Counted from the first letter of the stretch, positions 43,443 through 52,657 are shown. The stretch: 59,582 nt of DNA from Bacteroidota bacterium (GCA_018971025.1 JAGWVE010000006.1:1-59582); one strand, 5' to 3'. The notes: generated by a model from the sequence alone, not told the origin. Program-made: numbers and translations.

Positions 43443-45842
43443 ATGGCTTTTTCTACAGAAACCAAAACAACCCTGCATTGTTTTCACTGCGGAGCCGAAT
43501 GTGTCAATACAAAAATAATTGTAGTAGATAAAAACTTTTGTTGTGAAGGCTGTAAAATGGTGTTTGAAATATTGAATCAAACAGGTATGTGTGGTTATTA
43601 TGATCTAAATCAATCACCTGGGTCATCACAAAAATTTAATGTTCGTACAGATAAATTTTCATTTTTAGAAGATACTGCAATTGAGCAAAGCATTATTAGC
43701 TTTAAAGATGAAAATCAAACACATGTAACTTTTTATTTACCTCAAATACATTGCAGTAGCTGTTTGTGGTTACTTGAAAACCTTCATAAAATAGAGCCAG
43801 GCGTTGTTTTGAGTCATGTAAATTTTGAAAGAAAGGAAGCTGCCATTGTATACAATCACAAACAGTGTTCTTTGCGAAAGGTTGCAGAACTGCTAACACG
43901 CATTGGTTATGAGCCTTATATTAGTTACAGTGATATGGGTAAGAAAAGGCCACGCGTAAACAGCAGTAAAATTTACCGGTTAGGTGTGGCCGGCTTTTGT
44001 TTTGCAAATATTATGCTTTTAAGTTTTCCGGAGTATTTGGGTATAGATCAAAAAGAAGAAAACTTATTAATCTTTTTCAGGTATGTAAATGTGCTCTTAA
44101 GTTTGCCTGTATTTTTTTATAGTGCTGGAGAATTTTACAATAGCGCATGGCAGGGTATCAAACAAAAGTTTCTAAATATTGATGCGCCTATTGTGCTGGC
44201 CATTTGGGTTACTTTTATAAGAAGTTTATTTGAAATATTTTCAGGCACAGGGAGTGGTTATTTAGACTCTATGTCTGGGATCGTTTTTTTTATGTTGGCT
44301 GGAAGAATTTTACAGGATCGTACGCAAAAGCAATTGAGCTTTGAAAGAGATTACACATCTTACTTTCCGGTAGCTGTTACAAAAGTTAATGGCGTTGAAT
44401 CAACAACCCTCGCTCTCCCAGATATTCAATTAGGGGATACGCTTCGTATTCATGATCAAGAATTAATTCCGGCTGATGGTATTTTAACCAGAGGCAATGC
44501 GCTTATTGATTATAGTTTTGTAACAGGTGAGAGCCTGCCAGTTGTAAAAGAAATGGGTGAAATCATTTATGCTGGCGGTAAACAGTTGGGTGGAAATATT
44601 GAGCTTTTGGTTATTAAAGAAGTGGCGCAGGGATACTTAACAAGTTTGTGGAATAAGGATGCGTTTAAAGAAGATCCTTCAAAAGATAGATCTTTTGTAC
44701 ACAACATAAGCTACTGGTTTACATGGGGTGTGCTACTAACTTCATTTGCAGCAGGCATTTACTGGTATTTTACAAATGTCATTGTAATGTGGAATGCGGT
44801 AACAGCTGTATTAATTGTTGCTTGTCCATGCGCTTTATTGCTTAGCAATACTTTTACAAATGGGAGTATTCTCCGAATTTTTTCTAATAATAAATTTTAT
44901 TTACGAAACGCAACTGTCATTGAAAAACTTGCAACAGCAAATACTTTGGTATTTGATAAAACTGGCACCCTTACCACTAGGGCCTATCAAGATGTGGTAT
45001 ATCAAGGTCTTCCAATAACGAGTAGTATTAAAATGAAAATAGGAGCATTGGCTGCACAGTCTTCGCATCCATTAAGTAACGCCATTGCAAATTGGTCCGG
45101 AACAGTAGTGGGTAATCCAGTTATAGCCTTTGAGCAAATACCTGGAAGTGGTATTGAAGGCATGGTTGACGACGATTTAATTACCCTTGGATCTTCGTTA
45201 TTTGTGACTGGAAAAGAAGACAAAATGACCACTTCAGGTTCGGTAGTACATGTTGCAGTTGAGGGTGTTTATATGGGATTTTTTAGACTTCAAAATCAGT
45301 ATAGGAAGTCAATTCCTAGCATGCTACAACGCTTAACAAACAAGTTCACATTACTTGTTATTAGCGGAGACAACGATACTGAACGTAGTTATTTGCGTCA
45401 ATTGTTGGGTCCTAACACTGATTTATATTTTAACCAACAACCTGCAGATAAGCTTACAATCATAGAGGCGTTGCAAAAAAAAGGTAGTAAAACTATTATG
45501 TTGGGGGATGGTTTAAATGATGCAGGTGCATTAAAACAATCGCATGTAGGAATCGCTATTACAGACGATACCAATAATTTCACCCCTGCCAGTGACGCTA
45601 TATTAGATGCATCAAAATTGCCTCAACTAGAGCAGTTTATTCAACTCGCTAAAGCCAACAAGGTAATTGTAATGACTGCATTTGTTATTTCCATTGTATA
45701 TAATATCATAGGGTTGTCTTTTGCAGTTCAAGGACTTTTGTCACCCATGATTGCTGCTATTTTAATGCCCATTAGTAGCATTAGTATTTTGCTTATCAGT
45801 TTTGGGTTCACCCATTTGACAGCTAAATGGCTGTCTTTGTAA
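43443..45842 (+). CDS. ccoI: Copper-transporting P-type ATPase for cbb3 assembly (CcoI/FixI type)
   Basis: 799 residues from the ATG at 43443; the upstream frame overlaps the preceding gene. The N-terminus has a cysteine-rich metal domain (CFHCGAEC ... CCEGCKMVF) and a second CxxC (HCSSC) in an HMA-like fold. P-type features are the VACPCALLL membrane motif with the CPC copper site, the phosphorylated DKTGTLT, GESLP in the actuator domain, and GDGLNDAGALKQSHVGIA. CcoI moves copper out of the cytoplasm toward the cbb3 oxidase. About eight membrane spans are visible. It is co-transcribed with the hemerythrin gene. Confidence 0.93.
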   Translation: MAFSTETKTTLHCFHCGAECVNTKIIVVDKNFCCEGCKMVFEILNQTGMCGYYDLNQSPGSSQKFNVRTDKFSFLEDTAIEQSIISFKDENQTHVTFYLPQIHCSSCLWLLENLHKIEPGVVLSHVNFERKEAAIVYNHKQCSLRKVAELLTRIGYEPYISYSDMGKKRPRVNSSKIYRLGVAGFCFANIMLLSFPEYLGIDQKEENLLIFFRYVNVLLSLPVFFYSAGEFYNSAWQGIKQKFLNIDAPIVLAIWVTFIRSLFEIFSGTGSGYLDSMSGIVFFMLAGRILQDRTQKQLSFERDYTSYFPVAVTKVNGVESTTLALPDIQLGDTLRIHDQELIPADGILTRGNALIDYSFVTGESLPVVKEMGEIIYAGGKQLGGNIELLVIKEVAQGYLTSLWNKDAFKEDPSKDRSFVHNISYWFTWGVLLTSFAAGIYWYFTNVIVMWNAVTAVLIVACPCALLLSNTFTNGSILRIFSNNKFYLRNATVIEKLATANTLVFDKTGTLTTRAYQDVVYQGLPITSSIKMKIGALAAQSSHPLSNAIANWSGTVVGNPVIAFEQIPGSGIEGMVDDDLITLGSSLFVTGKEDKMTTSGSVVHVAVEGVYMGFFRLQNQYRKSIPSMLQRLTNKFTLLVISGDNDTERSYLRQLLGPNTDLYFNQQPADKLTIIEALQKKGSKTIMLGDGLNDAGALKQSHVGIAITDDTNNFTPASDAILDASKLPQLEQFIQLAKANKVIVMTAFVISIVYNIIGLSFAVQGLLSPMIAAILMPISSISILLISFGFTHLTAKWLSL

Positions 45843-45845
45843 AAC

Positions 45846-45889
45846 ATGACTTTTGTCATTGCCTAAAATATTGCAGTAAAATAGCTTTG
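45846..45889 (+). promoter_or_regulatory. Fnr-type operator and promoter of the ccoS-NO-Q-P-G operon
   Basis: Perfect inverted repeat ATGAC-TTTT-GTCAT at 45846-45859, starting two bases before the ccoI stop codon ends... adjacent to it. An exact -7 box TAGCTTTG lies at 45882-45889. The centre-to-centre distance is 33 bp, the same as upstream of the hemerythrin gene, so the operator is near -41. No -33 TTG is seen, consistent with activator dependence. Confidence 0.72.
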
Positions 45890-45906
45890 TAGCTTAATAC
45901 ATCTAC

Positions 45907-46065
45907 ATGAGCGTTATCATTTTATTACTTATAGCTAGCATCAGTGTGGCTTCCCTTTTTTTAGCGGCTTTTATATGGAGCGTTAAGTCGGGGCAGTATG
46001 ATGATGAGATGTCGCCTCCAATGCGTATGCTATTAGATGATACTACTACGCCAAACAAACAATAA
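45907..46065 (+). CDS. ccoS: cbb3 oxidase assembly protein CcoS (52 aa)
   Basis: 52 residues: one membrane span (MSVIILLLIASISVASLFLA, about 2-24), then FIWSVKSGQYDDEMSPP, the conserved CcoS pattern with Trp-Ser and an acidic Q-Y-D-D segment. It is needed for heme and copper insertion into cbb3 oxidase in studied bacteria. Short for gene finders. It ends 28 bases before ccoN. Confidence 0.9.
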   Translation: MSVIILLLIASISVASLFLAAFIWSVKSGQYDDEMSPPMRMLLDDTTTPNKQ

Positions 46066-46093
46066 CCTTCTTTTTCTATTAAAACCTAAATAC

Positions 46094-48226
46094 ATGCAGT
46101 TAGAAAAATTCTACTATGATAACAAGACCGTAAAAATGTTTGCATATGCTACTATGTTATGGGGCATTGTAGGCATGCTTGTTGGACTATTAGCGGCGGT
46201 ACAAATTTATTTGCCTGCTGCCAATTTTGGCTTGCCCATCACAACTTTTGGACGTATTAGACCGCTACACACCAATGCTGTGATTTTTGCGTTTGTGGGC
46301 AATGGTATTTTTATGGGTGTCTATTATTCTTTACAGCGTCTATGTAAAGCGCGCATGTTTAATGATACACTCAGTAAAATCCATTTTTGGGGCTGGCAGT
46401 TAATTATTGTTTCCGCTGCAGTAACCCTACTTGCGGGCTTCACAACCGGCAAAGAATATGCCGAACTCGAATGGCCCATTGATATCGCTATTACACTGGT
46501 ATGGGTGGTATTTGGTATTAATATGTTTGGTACTATTTTAAAAAGAAGAGAAAGTCATTTGTATGTTGCCATTTGGTTCTTTATTGCTACATGGGTAACC
46601 GTAGCAATGTTGCATATCGTTAACTCTTTTGAAATTCCTTTTAGTTTTTTAAAAAGTTATAGTTGGTATGCGGGTGTTCAAGATGCCCTTGTACAGTGGT
46701 GGTATGGTCATAATGCCGTTGCCTTCTTTTTAACAACGCCATACTTGGGTATTATGTATTATTTTTTACCAAAGGCTGCCAATAGACCGGTGTATAGCTA
46801 CCGATTGTCTATCATACACTTTTGGGCTTTAATATTTATTTATATCTGGGCAGGCCCGCACCATTTATTATATACAGCATTACCTGATTGGGCGCAAAGC
46901 TTAGGTGTCGTATTTAGTATTATGCTTATTGCGCCGTCATGGGGCGGGATGCTTAACGGTTTGTTTACCTTAAGAGGGGCTTGGGATAAAGTAAGAGAAG
47001 ATCCTATTTTAAAATTCATGGTAGTAGCCATTACCTGTTATGGCATGGCAACTCTTGAAGGACCCTTATTAAGTTTAAAATCTGTAAATGCTATTTCACA
47101 CTTTACCGATTGGACTATTGCACACGTACATGTTGGAGCACTTGGCTGGAATGGTTTTTTAACTTTTGGAATTTTATATTGGTTGATTCCACGCATGTTT
47201 AACACGCCACTATATTCGAAACGCCTTGCTACCAATCACTTTTGGATTGGCACTATTGGTATTATTTTATATGCACTACCTATGTATTGGGCAGGGTTTG
47301 AACAAGCCATGATGTGGAAACAATTTACTGAAGATGGAACTCTTAAGTTTCAATTTTTAGAAACGGTTACGCATATTATTCCACTTTATGTAGTTAGAAG
47401 TATTGGCGGACTACTTTATTTGGTTGGTGCGTTTGTTATGATTTATAATTTAATTAAGACCATTAAAGCAGGCTCTTTTGTTGCCAATGAAGCAGCAGAA
47501 GCTGCTCCTCTTCCTGCTAGCATTGAAACGCACGGCAAACAATACTGGCACCGTTGGATTGAAGCAAGACCTATTCAAATGCTTGTGTTGAGTTTAGTTG
47601 CCGTTGCCATTGGCGGTATATTAGAACTCATCCCTACTTTTTTAATTAAAAGTAATATTCCTACCATCGCATCCGTAAAACCATACACGCCACTTGAATT
47701 ACAGGGTCGTGATATTTATATAAGAGAAGGTTGTTACACTTGCCACTCTCAAATGGTAAGACCATTTAGAGATGAAGTTGCTAGATATGGCGAGTATAGT
47801 AAAGCTGGCGAATTTGTTTACGACCATCCATTTCAATGGGGTAGTAAAAGAACGGGTCCTGATTTAGCACGTATAGGTGGAAAATATCCAGACAGTTGGC
47901 ATTACAACCATATGTTAGAGCCTCAAAGTATGAGTCCTGGCTCTATTATGCCATCTTATCCTTGGTTATTGGATGATGAAATTGATACCGCTATTACGCC
48001 TGCAAAAATCAGAGCCATGCAAACGCTTGGGGTGCCGTATCCCAGTGGTTATGATCAAATCGCCAATAAAGATTTGATGCAGCAGGCAGCTAAAATTGCA
48101 AAATCATTACAAGCAGAAAAGATTGAAACAGATAGTAATAAAGAAATCATTGCACTCATTGCGTATTTGCAAAGAGTAGGCACTGATATTAAAATGATGC
48201 CGCAAACTGAGGCGGTAAATAAATAA
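46094..48226 (+). CDS. ccoN: cbb3-type cytochrome oxidase, fused subunits I and II (CcoNO)
   Basis: 710 residues from ATG at 46094. The CcoN part (1 to about 470) carries twelve spans with metal ligands visible. These are H in RIRPLHTNAVIFAF (low-spin heme b), H in WYGHNAVAFF (copper-B His with the Tyr region), HH in AGPHHLLY (copper-B), and HVHVGALGW (heme ligands). After a linker the CcoO part contains a c-type heme motif, CYTCHSQM, with a distal methionine in QSMSPGSIMPSYPW. Fusion of N and O is typical of Bacteroidota. It is the catalytic core that reduces oxygen at low concentration while pumping protons. Confidence 0.96.
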   Translation: MQLEKFYYDNKTVKMFAYATMLWGIVGMLVGLLAAVQIYLPAANFGLPITTFGRIRPLHTNAVIFAFVGNGIFMGVYYSLQRLCKARMFNDTLSKIHFWGWQLIIVSAAVTLLAGFTTGKEYAELEWPIDIAITLVWVVFGINMFGTILKRRESHLYVAIWFFIATWVTVAMLHIVNSFEIPFSFLKSYSWYAGVQDALVQWWYGHNAVAFFLTTPYLGIMYYFLPKAANRPVYSYRLSIIHFWALIFIYIWAGPHHLLYTALPDWAQSLGVVFSIMLIAPSWGGMLNGLFTLRGAWDKVREDPILKFMVVAITCYGMATLEGPLLSLKSVNAISHFTDWTIAHVHVGALGWNGFLTFGILYWLIPRMFNTPLYSKRLATNHFWIGTIGIILYALPMYWAGFEQAMMWKQFTEDGTLKFQFLETVTHIIPLYVVRSIGGLLYLVGAFVMIYNLIKTIKAGSFVANEAAEAAPLPASIETHGKQYWHRWIEARPIQMLVLSLVAVAIGGILELIPTFLIKSNIPTIASVKPYTPLELQGRDIYIREGCYTCHSQMVRPFRDEVARYGEYSKAGEFVYDHPFQWGSKRTGPDLARIGGKYPDSWHYNHMLEPQSMSPGSIMPSYPWLLDDEIDTAITPAKIRAMQTLGVPYPSGYDQIANKDLMQQAAKIAKSLQAEKIETDSNKEIIALIAYLQRVGTDIKMMPQTEAVNK

Positions 48227-48237
48227 AATTATTAGAC

Positions 48238-48399
48238 ATGAAATTTATTAACTACTTAGAAAAAATAACGGGCGTGGATGTTTATGCGCTAAGCTCTTTT
48301 TCTATCTTTTTTACTTTTTTTATTGTGATGTGTATTTGGGCATATAAGGCAGATCAAAAAACAATGGATGCCATCAATCAAATTCCACTCAATAACTAA
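48238..48399 (+). CDS. ccoQ: Small cbb3 subunit, CcoQ-like (53 aa)
   Basis: 53 residues with one membrane span (about 19-36, SSFSIFFTFFIVMCIW), a short N-terminal helix MKFINYLEKITGVDVYA, and a charged tail AYKADQKTMDAINQIP. This matches the position and shape of CcoQ/FixQ, between ccoNO and ccoP, where it stabilises the complex. Its sequence is weakly conserved, so the assignment rests mostly on context. Confidence 0.78.
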   Translation: MKFINYLEKITGVDVYALSSFSIFFTFFIVMCIWAYKADQKTMDAINQIPLNN

Positions 48400-48422
48400 T
48401 TCTATATTTTAAATTAATAGAT

Positions 48423-49514
48423 ATGCTATTAAATACAGTATCAACGATGTCAAATCCGCTAGCGCAATTGCTGGTGGTTATAATAATTGCATTACTTGTT
48501 GCCATTGGTATACTCGCTTATACCGTAATGGGGGCAGCAGAAATTTATTTACAAAAGTACGAAGCGCATAAAAAAAATATGGGCAATAAAACGCTGTTGC
48601 TTATTGTAGTTATGTTGCTTGGTGCTGGACTGGTTAACGCGCAAACAGCTGCACCTGACGCTGCTACTGCAGTAGTGGCCGCTGCACCAAATATGGGCGG
48701 ATTGTCAGATACAGTTCTCTGGGCGCTATTGTCTGTGATAGGGTTAGAGTTTTTAGTATTATTATGGCTCCTTTTTCATTTGAAGAGCCTTCTTAATTTG
48801 GAATTTGAAAAAATACAGCCTGATGTTGAAGTTCAAGAAAAAAAGCCGTCTCGCTTTTTAGTATGGTGGGATAACATTAATAAATTCAAACCCGTTCATG
48901 AAGAAGCGGATATTGATTTAGGACATGATTATGATGGTATTAGGGAGCTTGATAATCGTCTTCCACCATGGTGGCTGTATGGTTTTTATGTATGTATTGT
49001 TTTTGCAGGAATTTATTTATACCGCAATCATGTATCACACGATGCACCATCTAGTAAAGAAGAGTTAACGATGTCTTTAGAAGCTGCAGCTATAGAAAAA
49101 GAAGTGTATCTAAAAAAGGCAGCCAATAAAGTAGACGAAAATACAGTAACGTACTTGACGGATGCGTCATCGCTTGAAGCAGGTAAAAAAGTATTTACAA
49201 CTACTTGTGCTGCTTGTCATGCGGCCGATGGTGGTGGCATGGTGGGGCCAAACTTGACTGATAATTACTGGATCCACGGAGGGTCAATTGCAGATATTTT
49301 TAAAACCATTAAGTATGGTTGGCCTGAAAAAGGCATGAAGAGTTGGCAGGAAGATTATTCTCCAGTACAGATAGCTCAGTTAGCGAGCTATGTAAAATCT
49401 TTAACAGGCACAAAGCCTGCTAAAGCCAAAGAGCCACAAGGAAATTTGTTTACAGATAGTACTGCAAATGGTACAAAAAAAGATACAATGGTTGCCGCTG
49501 TATCTAAACCCTAA
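48423..49514 (+). CDS. ccoP: cbb3-type oxidase subunit III (CcoP), one c heme
   Basis: 363 residues. Four hydrophobic segments appear: about 12-36, 54-73 (which reads like a second signal, LLLIVVMLLGAGLVNAQ), 97-117 and 186-203. The N-terminal cbb3 domain motif is PPWWLYGFY. After it a single c-type cytochrome domain holds CAACH near residue 262 with a distal methionine in KGMKSW. Many proteobacterial CcoP have two hemes; here one. It sits after ccoQ and before ccoG. The unusual internal signal-like segment may reflect an old fusion or a true topology feature. Confidence 0.9.
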   Translation: MLLNTVSTMSNPLAQLLVVIIIALLVAIGILAYTVMGAAEIYLQKYEAHKKNMGNKTLLLIVVMLLGAGLVNAQTAAPDAATAVVAAAPNMGGLSDTVLWALLSVIGLEFLVLLWLLFHLKSLLNLEFEKIQPDVEVQEKKPSRFLVWWDNINKFKPVHEEADIDLGHDYDGIRELDNRLPPWWLYGFYVCIVFAGIYLYRNHVSHDAPSSKEELTMSLEAAAIEKEVYLKKAANKVDENTVTYLTDASSLEAGKKVFTTTCAACHAADGGGMVGPNLTDNYWIHGGSIADIFKTIKYGWPEKGMKSWQEDYSPVQIAQLASYVKSLTGTKPAKAKEPQGNLFTDSTANGTKKDTMVAAVSKP

Positions 49515-49517
49515 GTA

Positions 49518-50942
49518 ATGAGCCATATAAAGCATAGCAACGAACCATTAACAGAGAATTTTAGAGACAGAATTGCTACCGTAGATGAATCTGGAAAAAG
49601 AAAATGGATTTATGCATACAAACCAAAAGGTGTTTTTTATAATGCCCGAACAATTTTAAGTTTCTTTTATTTCATCATTTTTTTTGGCCTACCATTTGTT
49701 AAAATAGATGGCAGGCCACTATTTTTATTTAATATCCCCAACGCTAAGTTTATCCTTTTTGGTAAAATATTTTGGCCCCAAGACTTTTTCATTTTTGGGA
49801 TTACAATGATCACTTTTGTGTTCTTCATTATTTTATTTACAGCAGCATTTGGAAGATTATTTTGTGGATGGGCCTGTCCACAAACCAATTTTATGGAAAT
49901 GATGTTTCGTAAAGTGGAGTACATGGTACTTGGTGATGCGCCAGCTCAAAGGCAGTTACAGGAAGCACCTTGGCATATTGGTAAAATAACAAAAGTATCA
50001 ATCAAGCATATTTTATTTTATGGCCTGAGTTTTATTATAGCCAATTTCTTTTTAGCCTATATCATTGGCGTTGATGATTTATATAAAATTATTACAGAGC
50101 CTGTATCGCTGCATGTAGTAGGGTTTTCTGCACTGCTTATGTTTAGTGCTGTTTTTTATGCGGTCTATGCTTTTTTTAGAGAACAGGCTTGTACGGTTGT
50201 ATGCCCTTACGGAAGATTACAAAGTGTGTTACTGGATAGAAATTCCATGATTGTAGCCTATGATTATAAAAGAGGAGAGCCTAGAGGTCATGCAAAAATT
50301 CAAGAAAATGTAGGTGACTGTATTGATTGTCATCAGTGTGTTAAAGTTTGCCCAACTGGTATAGATATTCGAAATGGTGTACAAATGGAGTGTGTAGGTT
50401 GTACGGCTTGTATCGATGCTTGCGATCATATCATGGATAAGCTAGACAAGCCACGAGGTCTTATTAGATATGCTTCTGAAAACGCAATTGCAAATGGGGA
50501 GCCGCTTAGATATACCAACCGGATGAAAATGTATACGGCATTATGTTTTTTATTGTTAACGGTTCTTACAGTGTTACTTGTAACGCGTAAAGATATTGAT
50601 GCTACAATTATAAGAACAGCCGGCATGTTGTATCAAGAGCGAGGAACGGATAGTATCAGTAATTTGTATTCTATTAAAATGGTCAATAAAACAACCAAAG
50701 ATGTACAACTGCAAATAGTGATTACAGGTAAAACCACTGGTCGTGTAGAAATGATTGGCGCTCCACTATTACACGTTAAAAAAGAAGCACAAGGAGCAGG
50801 CACATTTTTTATTGTACTTCCTCGTCATTCAATAACCAAAAGAAAAACAGAACTCTCTTTAAATTTATTAGAAGGTTCAAAAGTTGTTGGTGATGGTAAA
50901 ACCACATTTTTAGGTCCAGCAATAAGAAATCACAAACGTTAA
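49518..50942 (+). CDS. ccoG: Cytochrome c oxidase accessory protein CcoG (FixG)
   Basis: 474 residues. Membrane segments alternate with cysteine motifs: CGWACPQTNF (about 115-124), CTVVCPYGRL, and the two 4Fe-4S motifs CIDCHQCVKVCP and CVGCTACIDACD near 270-300. The C-terminal third is a soluble Ig-like domain. CcoG reduces copper for cbb3 assembly and is usually encoded in ccoGHIS. Here ccoI and ccoS are apart in the same cluster. Four bases separate it from ccoP, and ten from the FixH gene. Confidence 0.95.
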   Translation: MSHIKHSNEPLTENFRDRIATVDESGKRKWIYAYKPKGVFYNARTILSFFYFIIFFGLPFVKIDGRPLFLFNIPNAKFILFGKIFWPQDFFIFGITMITFVFFIILFTAAFGRLFCGWACPQTNFMEMMFRKVEYMVLGDAPAQRQLQEAPWHIGKITKVSIKHILFYGLSFIIANFFLAYIIGVDDLYKIITEPVSLHVVGFSALLMFSAVFYAVYAFFREQACTVVCPYGRLQSVLLDRNSMIVAYDYKRGEPRGHAKIQENVGDCIDCHQCVKVCPTGIDIRNGVQMECVGCTACIDACDHIMDKLDKPRGLIRYASENAIANGEPLRYTNRMKMYTALCFLLLTVLTVLLVTRKDIDATIIRTAGMLYQERGTDSISNLYSIKMVNKTTKDVQLQIVITGKTTGRVEMIGAPLLHVKKEAQGAGTFFIVLPRHSITKRKTELSLNLLEGSKVVGDGKTTFLGPAIRNHKR

Positions 50943-50952
50943 AATTAAAATT

Positions 50953-51387
50953 ATGAGTTGGGGAAATAAATTAATCATTGTGTTTATTGTTTTTGCGGCT
51001 TTAATGGCGACACTTGTTTTCAAAGCCACGCAAACAAAATTTGAACTAGTAAGTAAAGATTATTATCAAGACGAGCTACGCTATCAAGATAAAATAGATG
51101 GCGCCGCCAATGCTGCTATAGAAACGCCACTTGCTATTCATGTAAAAGACGGGTATGTTACTATTCAATTTCCAGATGCACAAAAAAAATTAAATATCAG
51201 CGGAGAAGCCTGGTTTTACTGCAGTGTAGACGCTAGTAAAGATAAGCGTATTCCATTAAGCGTAGACTCAACGGGTTTACAGCTTATAGAAAGTAAGCGC
51301 CTTCAAAAAGGAAATTATCTTGTAAAAATTTCATACGAAGCTGCCGGAAAAAAATATTATTCAGCACACCCACTTCATATTCAATAG
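50953..51387 (+). CDS. ccoH: FixH-family cbb3 accessory protein
   Basis: 144 residues: one N-terminal membrane span (about 5-24, LIIVFIVFAALMATLVFKA) then DYYQDELRYQDKIDGAANA, the FixH opening. A C-terminal periplasmic beta domain of about 90 residues follows. FixH takes part in cbb3 maturation together with CcoI. It lies between ccoG and a SafE-type gene with short gaps, in the same message. Confidence 0.88.
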   Translation: MSWGNKLIIVFIVFAALMATLVFKATQTKFELVSKDYYQDELRYQDKIDGAANAAIETPLAIHVKDGYVTIQFPDAQKKLNISGEAWFYCSVDASKDKRIPLSVDSTGLQLIESKRLQKGNYLVKISYEAAGKKYYSAHPLHIQ

Positions 51388-51389
51388 TT

Positions 51390-52082
51390 ATGTTTTCGGT
51401 GCTTTTTACAACAGCTATTGTACTTGGGTTAACAAGCAGCTTTCATTGTGTTGGCATGTGCGGTCCACTTTTATTGGCTGTTCCAATGCGAACAAATAAC
51501 AATAATAATTGGCAAGAAATAGTAGTATACCATGCTGCTAGAATTCTTACCTATGCATTACTTGGTGTACTTGTTGGCTTTGCAGGTTGGCGTTTGCAAG
51601 TGGCTGGAATGCAACAATTTTTTTCTTTAACGATTGGTGTTATTTTGATTGGTTATGTTTTTGCAAGTCGTTTTTTTGCAGGTGCGGCTTGGGTTCTTGC
51701 ATTTAATAAAATAATTTTTTCTTTTTTTGGTTTTGCCGCAAAGCAAAAAGGACAATTAGGCACTTTGTTATTAGGGGTTGCAAATGGACTTTTACCCTGT
51801 GGTATGGTGTATATTGCTTTAACGGGAGCCATGGCTTCTGCGTCAGTTGCTGCAGCAGCCAGTTTTATGCTTCTTTTTGGACTGGGTACTTTACCCTTAT
51901 TATTTGTCTTTAATTTTTATGGGGTTCGTTTACAAGCCTCTGTAAAACAGCGTATTAAGTTAGTGGCACCGATTGTAATTTCCATCATGGGCATACTATT
52001 AGTGCTTAGGGGATTAAACTTAGGGATCCCATATATAAGCCCTCATTTTGTACATAGTGAGGGCGGCGTAGCCTGTCATTAA
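51390..52082 (+). CDS. Sulfite exporter TauE/SafE-family membrane protein, cbb3-associated
   Basis: 230 residues, about six hydrophobic segments. The start FTTAIVLGLTSSFHCVGMCGPLL has the CxxxC pair (C21-C25 region) typical of the DsbD_2/heavy-metal group seen at the end of cco operons. NGLLPCGMVYIALTGAMA is the mirrored half with a second cysteine. It begins 3 bases after the FixH gene. Members next to cco genes are thought to handle copper or thiol redox in assembly (inference from context). Confidence 0.85.
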   Translation: MFSVLFTTAIVLGLTSSFHCVGMCGPLLLAVPMRTNNNNNWQEIVVYHAARILTYALLGVLVGFAGWRLQVAGMQQFFSLTIGVILIGYVFASRFFAGAAWVLAFNKIIFSFFGFAAKQKGQLGTLLLGVANGLLPCGMVYIALTGAMASASVAAAASFMLLFGLGTLPLLFVFNFYGVRLQASVKQRIKLVAPIVISIMGILLVLRGLNLGIPYISPHFVHSEGGVACH

Positions 52083-52236
52083 CCCATAGTTATCGAACAG
52101 CCGTTTTAACAAATTATTTGTAAAGGTTTATTTTACAAATTCAATAAAAAGTTGGAAATTTAGTAGGACTTCGAATTAGGAGTCACAAGTAACAAAAAAT
52201 TGTAACTTTTTCTCATAAGCAGTTAGTTTTGGTTAT
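52083..52236. other. Non-coding gap with two inverted repeats after the cco operon
   Basis: No frame with coding features is seen. A perfect 9-bp inverted repeat (ATTTGTAAA 52116-52124, TTTACAAAT 52132-52140) and an imperfect one around 52187-52208 are present. A promoter-like pair, TTG 52200-52202 and TAGTTTTG 52224-52231 (21-base spacer), points straight into the terminator at 52237. Confidence 0.45.
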
Positions 52237-52267
52237 GGCCCCAATTTCTATTGGGGCCTGTTTTTTT
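52237..52267 (+). terminator. Terminator downstream of the cco operon
   Basis: GGCCCCAAT (52237-52245) and ATTGGGGCC (52250-52258) with a TTCT loop and a T-run at 52261-52267. It lies 155 bases past the last cco gene, so the operon message has a long 3' end. Confidence 0.9.
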
Positions 52268-52652
52268 AGGCCTGCTTTTGCCTTTTCAAACTAAGCGAAG
52301 TGGCAAGTGCACCAAGGCATCCCACCATATCTGCTAATATATCTGCTCCCTCAAACGAACGGTTGGCTACCAGGTCTCTTTGTACAAATTCCATGGAAAC
52401 ACCATACAAGATACCAAGTATGGATATCAGCCAATACCAACCTAGTTTTTGCTGGCTACTAAGTGGGGCTTGAAATGCCGGGTAATGAAATAGAAGGCAT
52501 AGCGTGCCAAACATGCCAATATGCACGATTTTATCGAACTGAGGGATATGGTTAAAAAACCACCCACTTGGAACCGAGGATCCAGGTAAAGTGAGTAAGA
52601 ATAGACTAATCCCTAAAAAAATAAAACCAGGTAAGAAATGTAATTTTTTCAT
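52266..52652 (-). CDS. VanZ-family protein
   Basis: 128 residues with four hydrophobic segments. Family marks are FDKIVHIGMFGTLCLLF near 43-59 and YGVSMEFVQRDL then RSFEGADILADMVGCLGA. VanZ proteins are small membrane proteins; in enterococci one raises teicoplanin resistance, elsewhere the role is unknown. It starts 5 bases after gcvH on the same strand, so both are probably one message. Its stop overlaps the cco terminator's T-run. Confidence 0.85.
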   Translation of the reverse strand: MKKLHFLPGFIFLGISLFLLTLPGSSVPSGWFFNHIPQFDKIVHIGMFGTLCLLFHYPAFQAPLSSQQKLGWYWLISILGILYGVSMEFVQRDLVANRSFEGADILADMVGCLGALATSLSLKRQKQA

Positions 52653-52657
52653 TTGGG

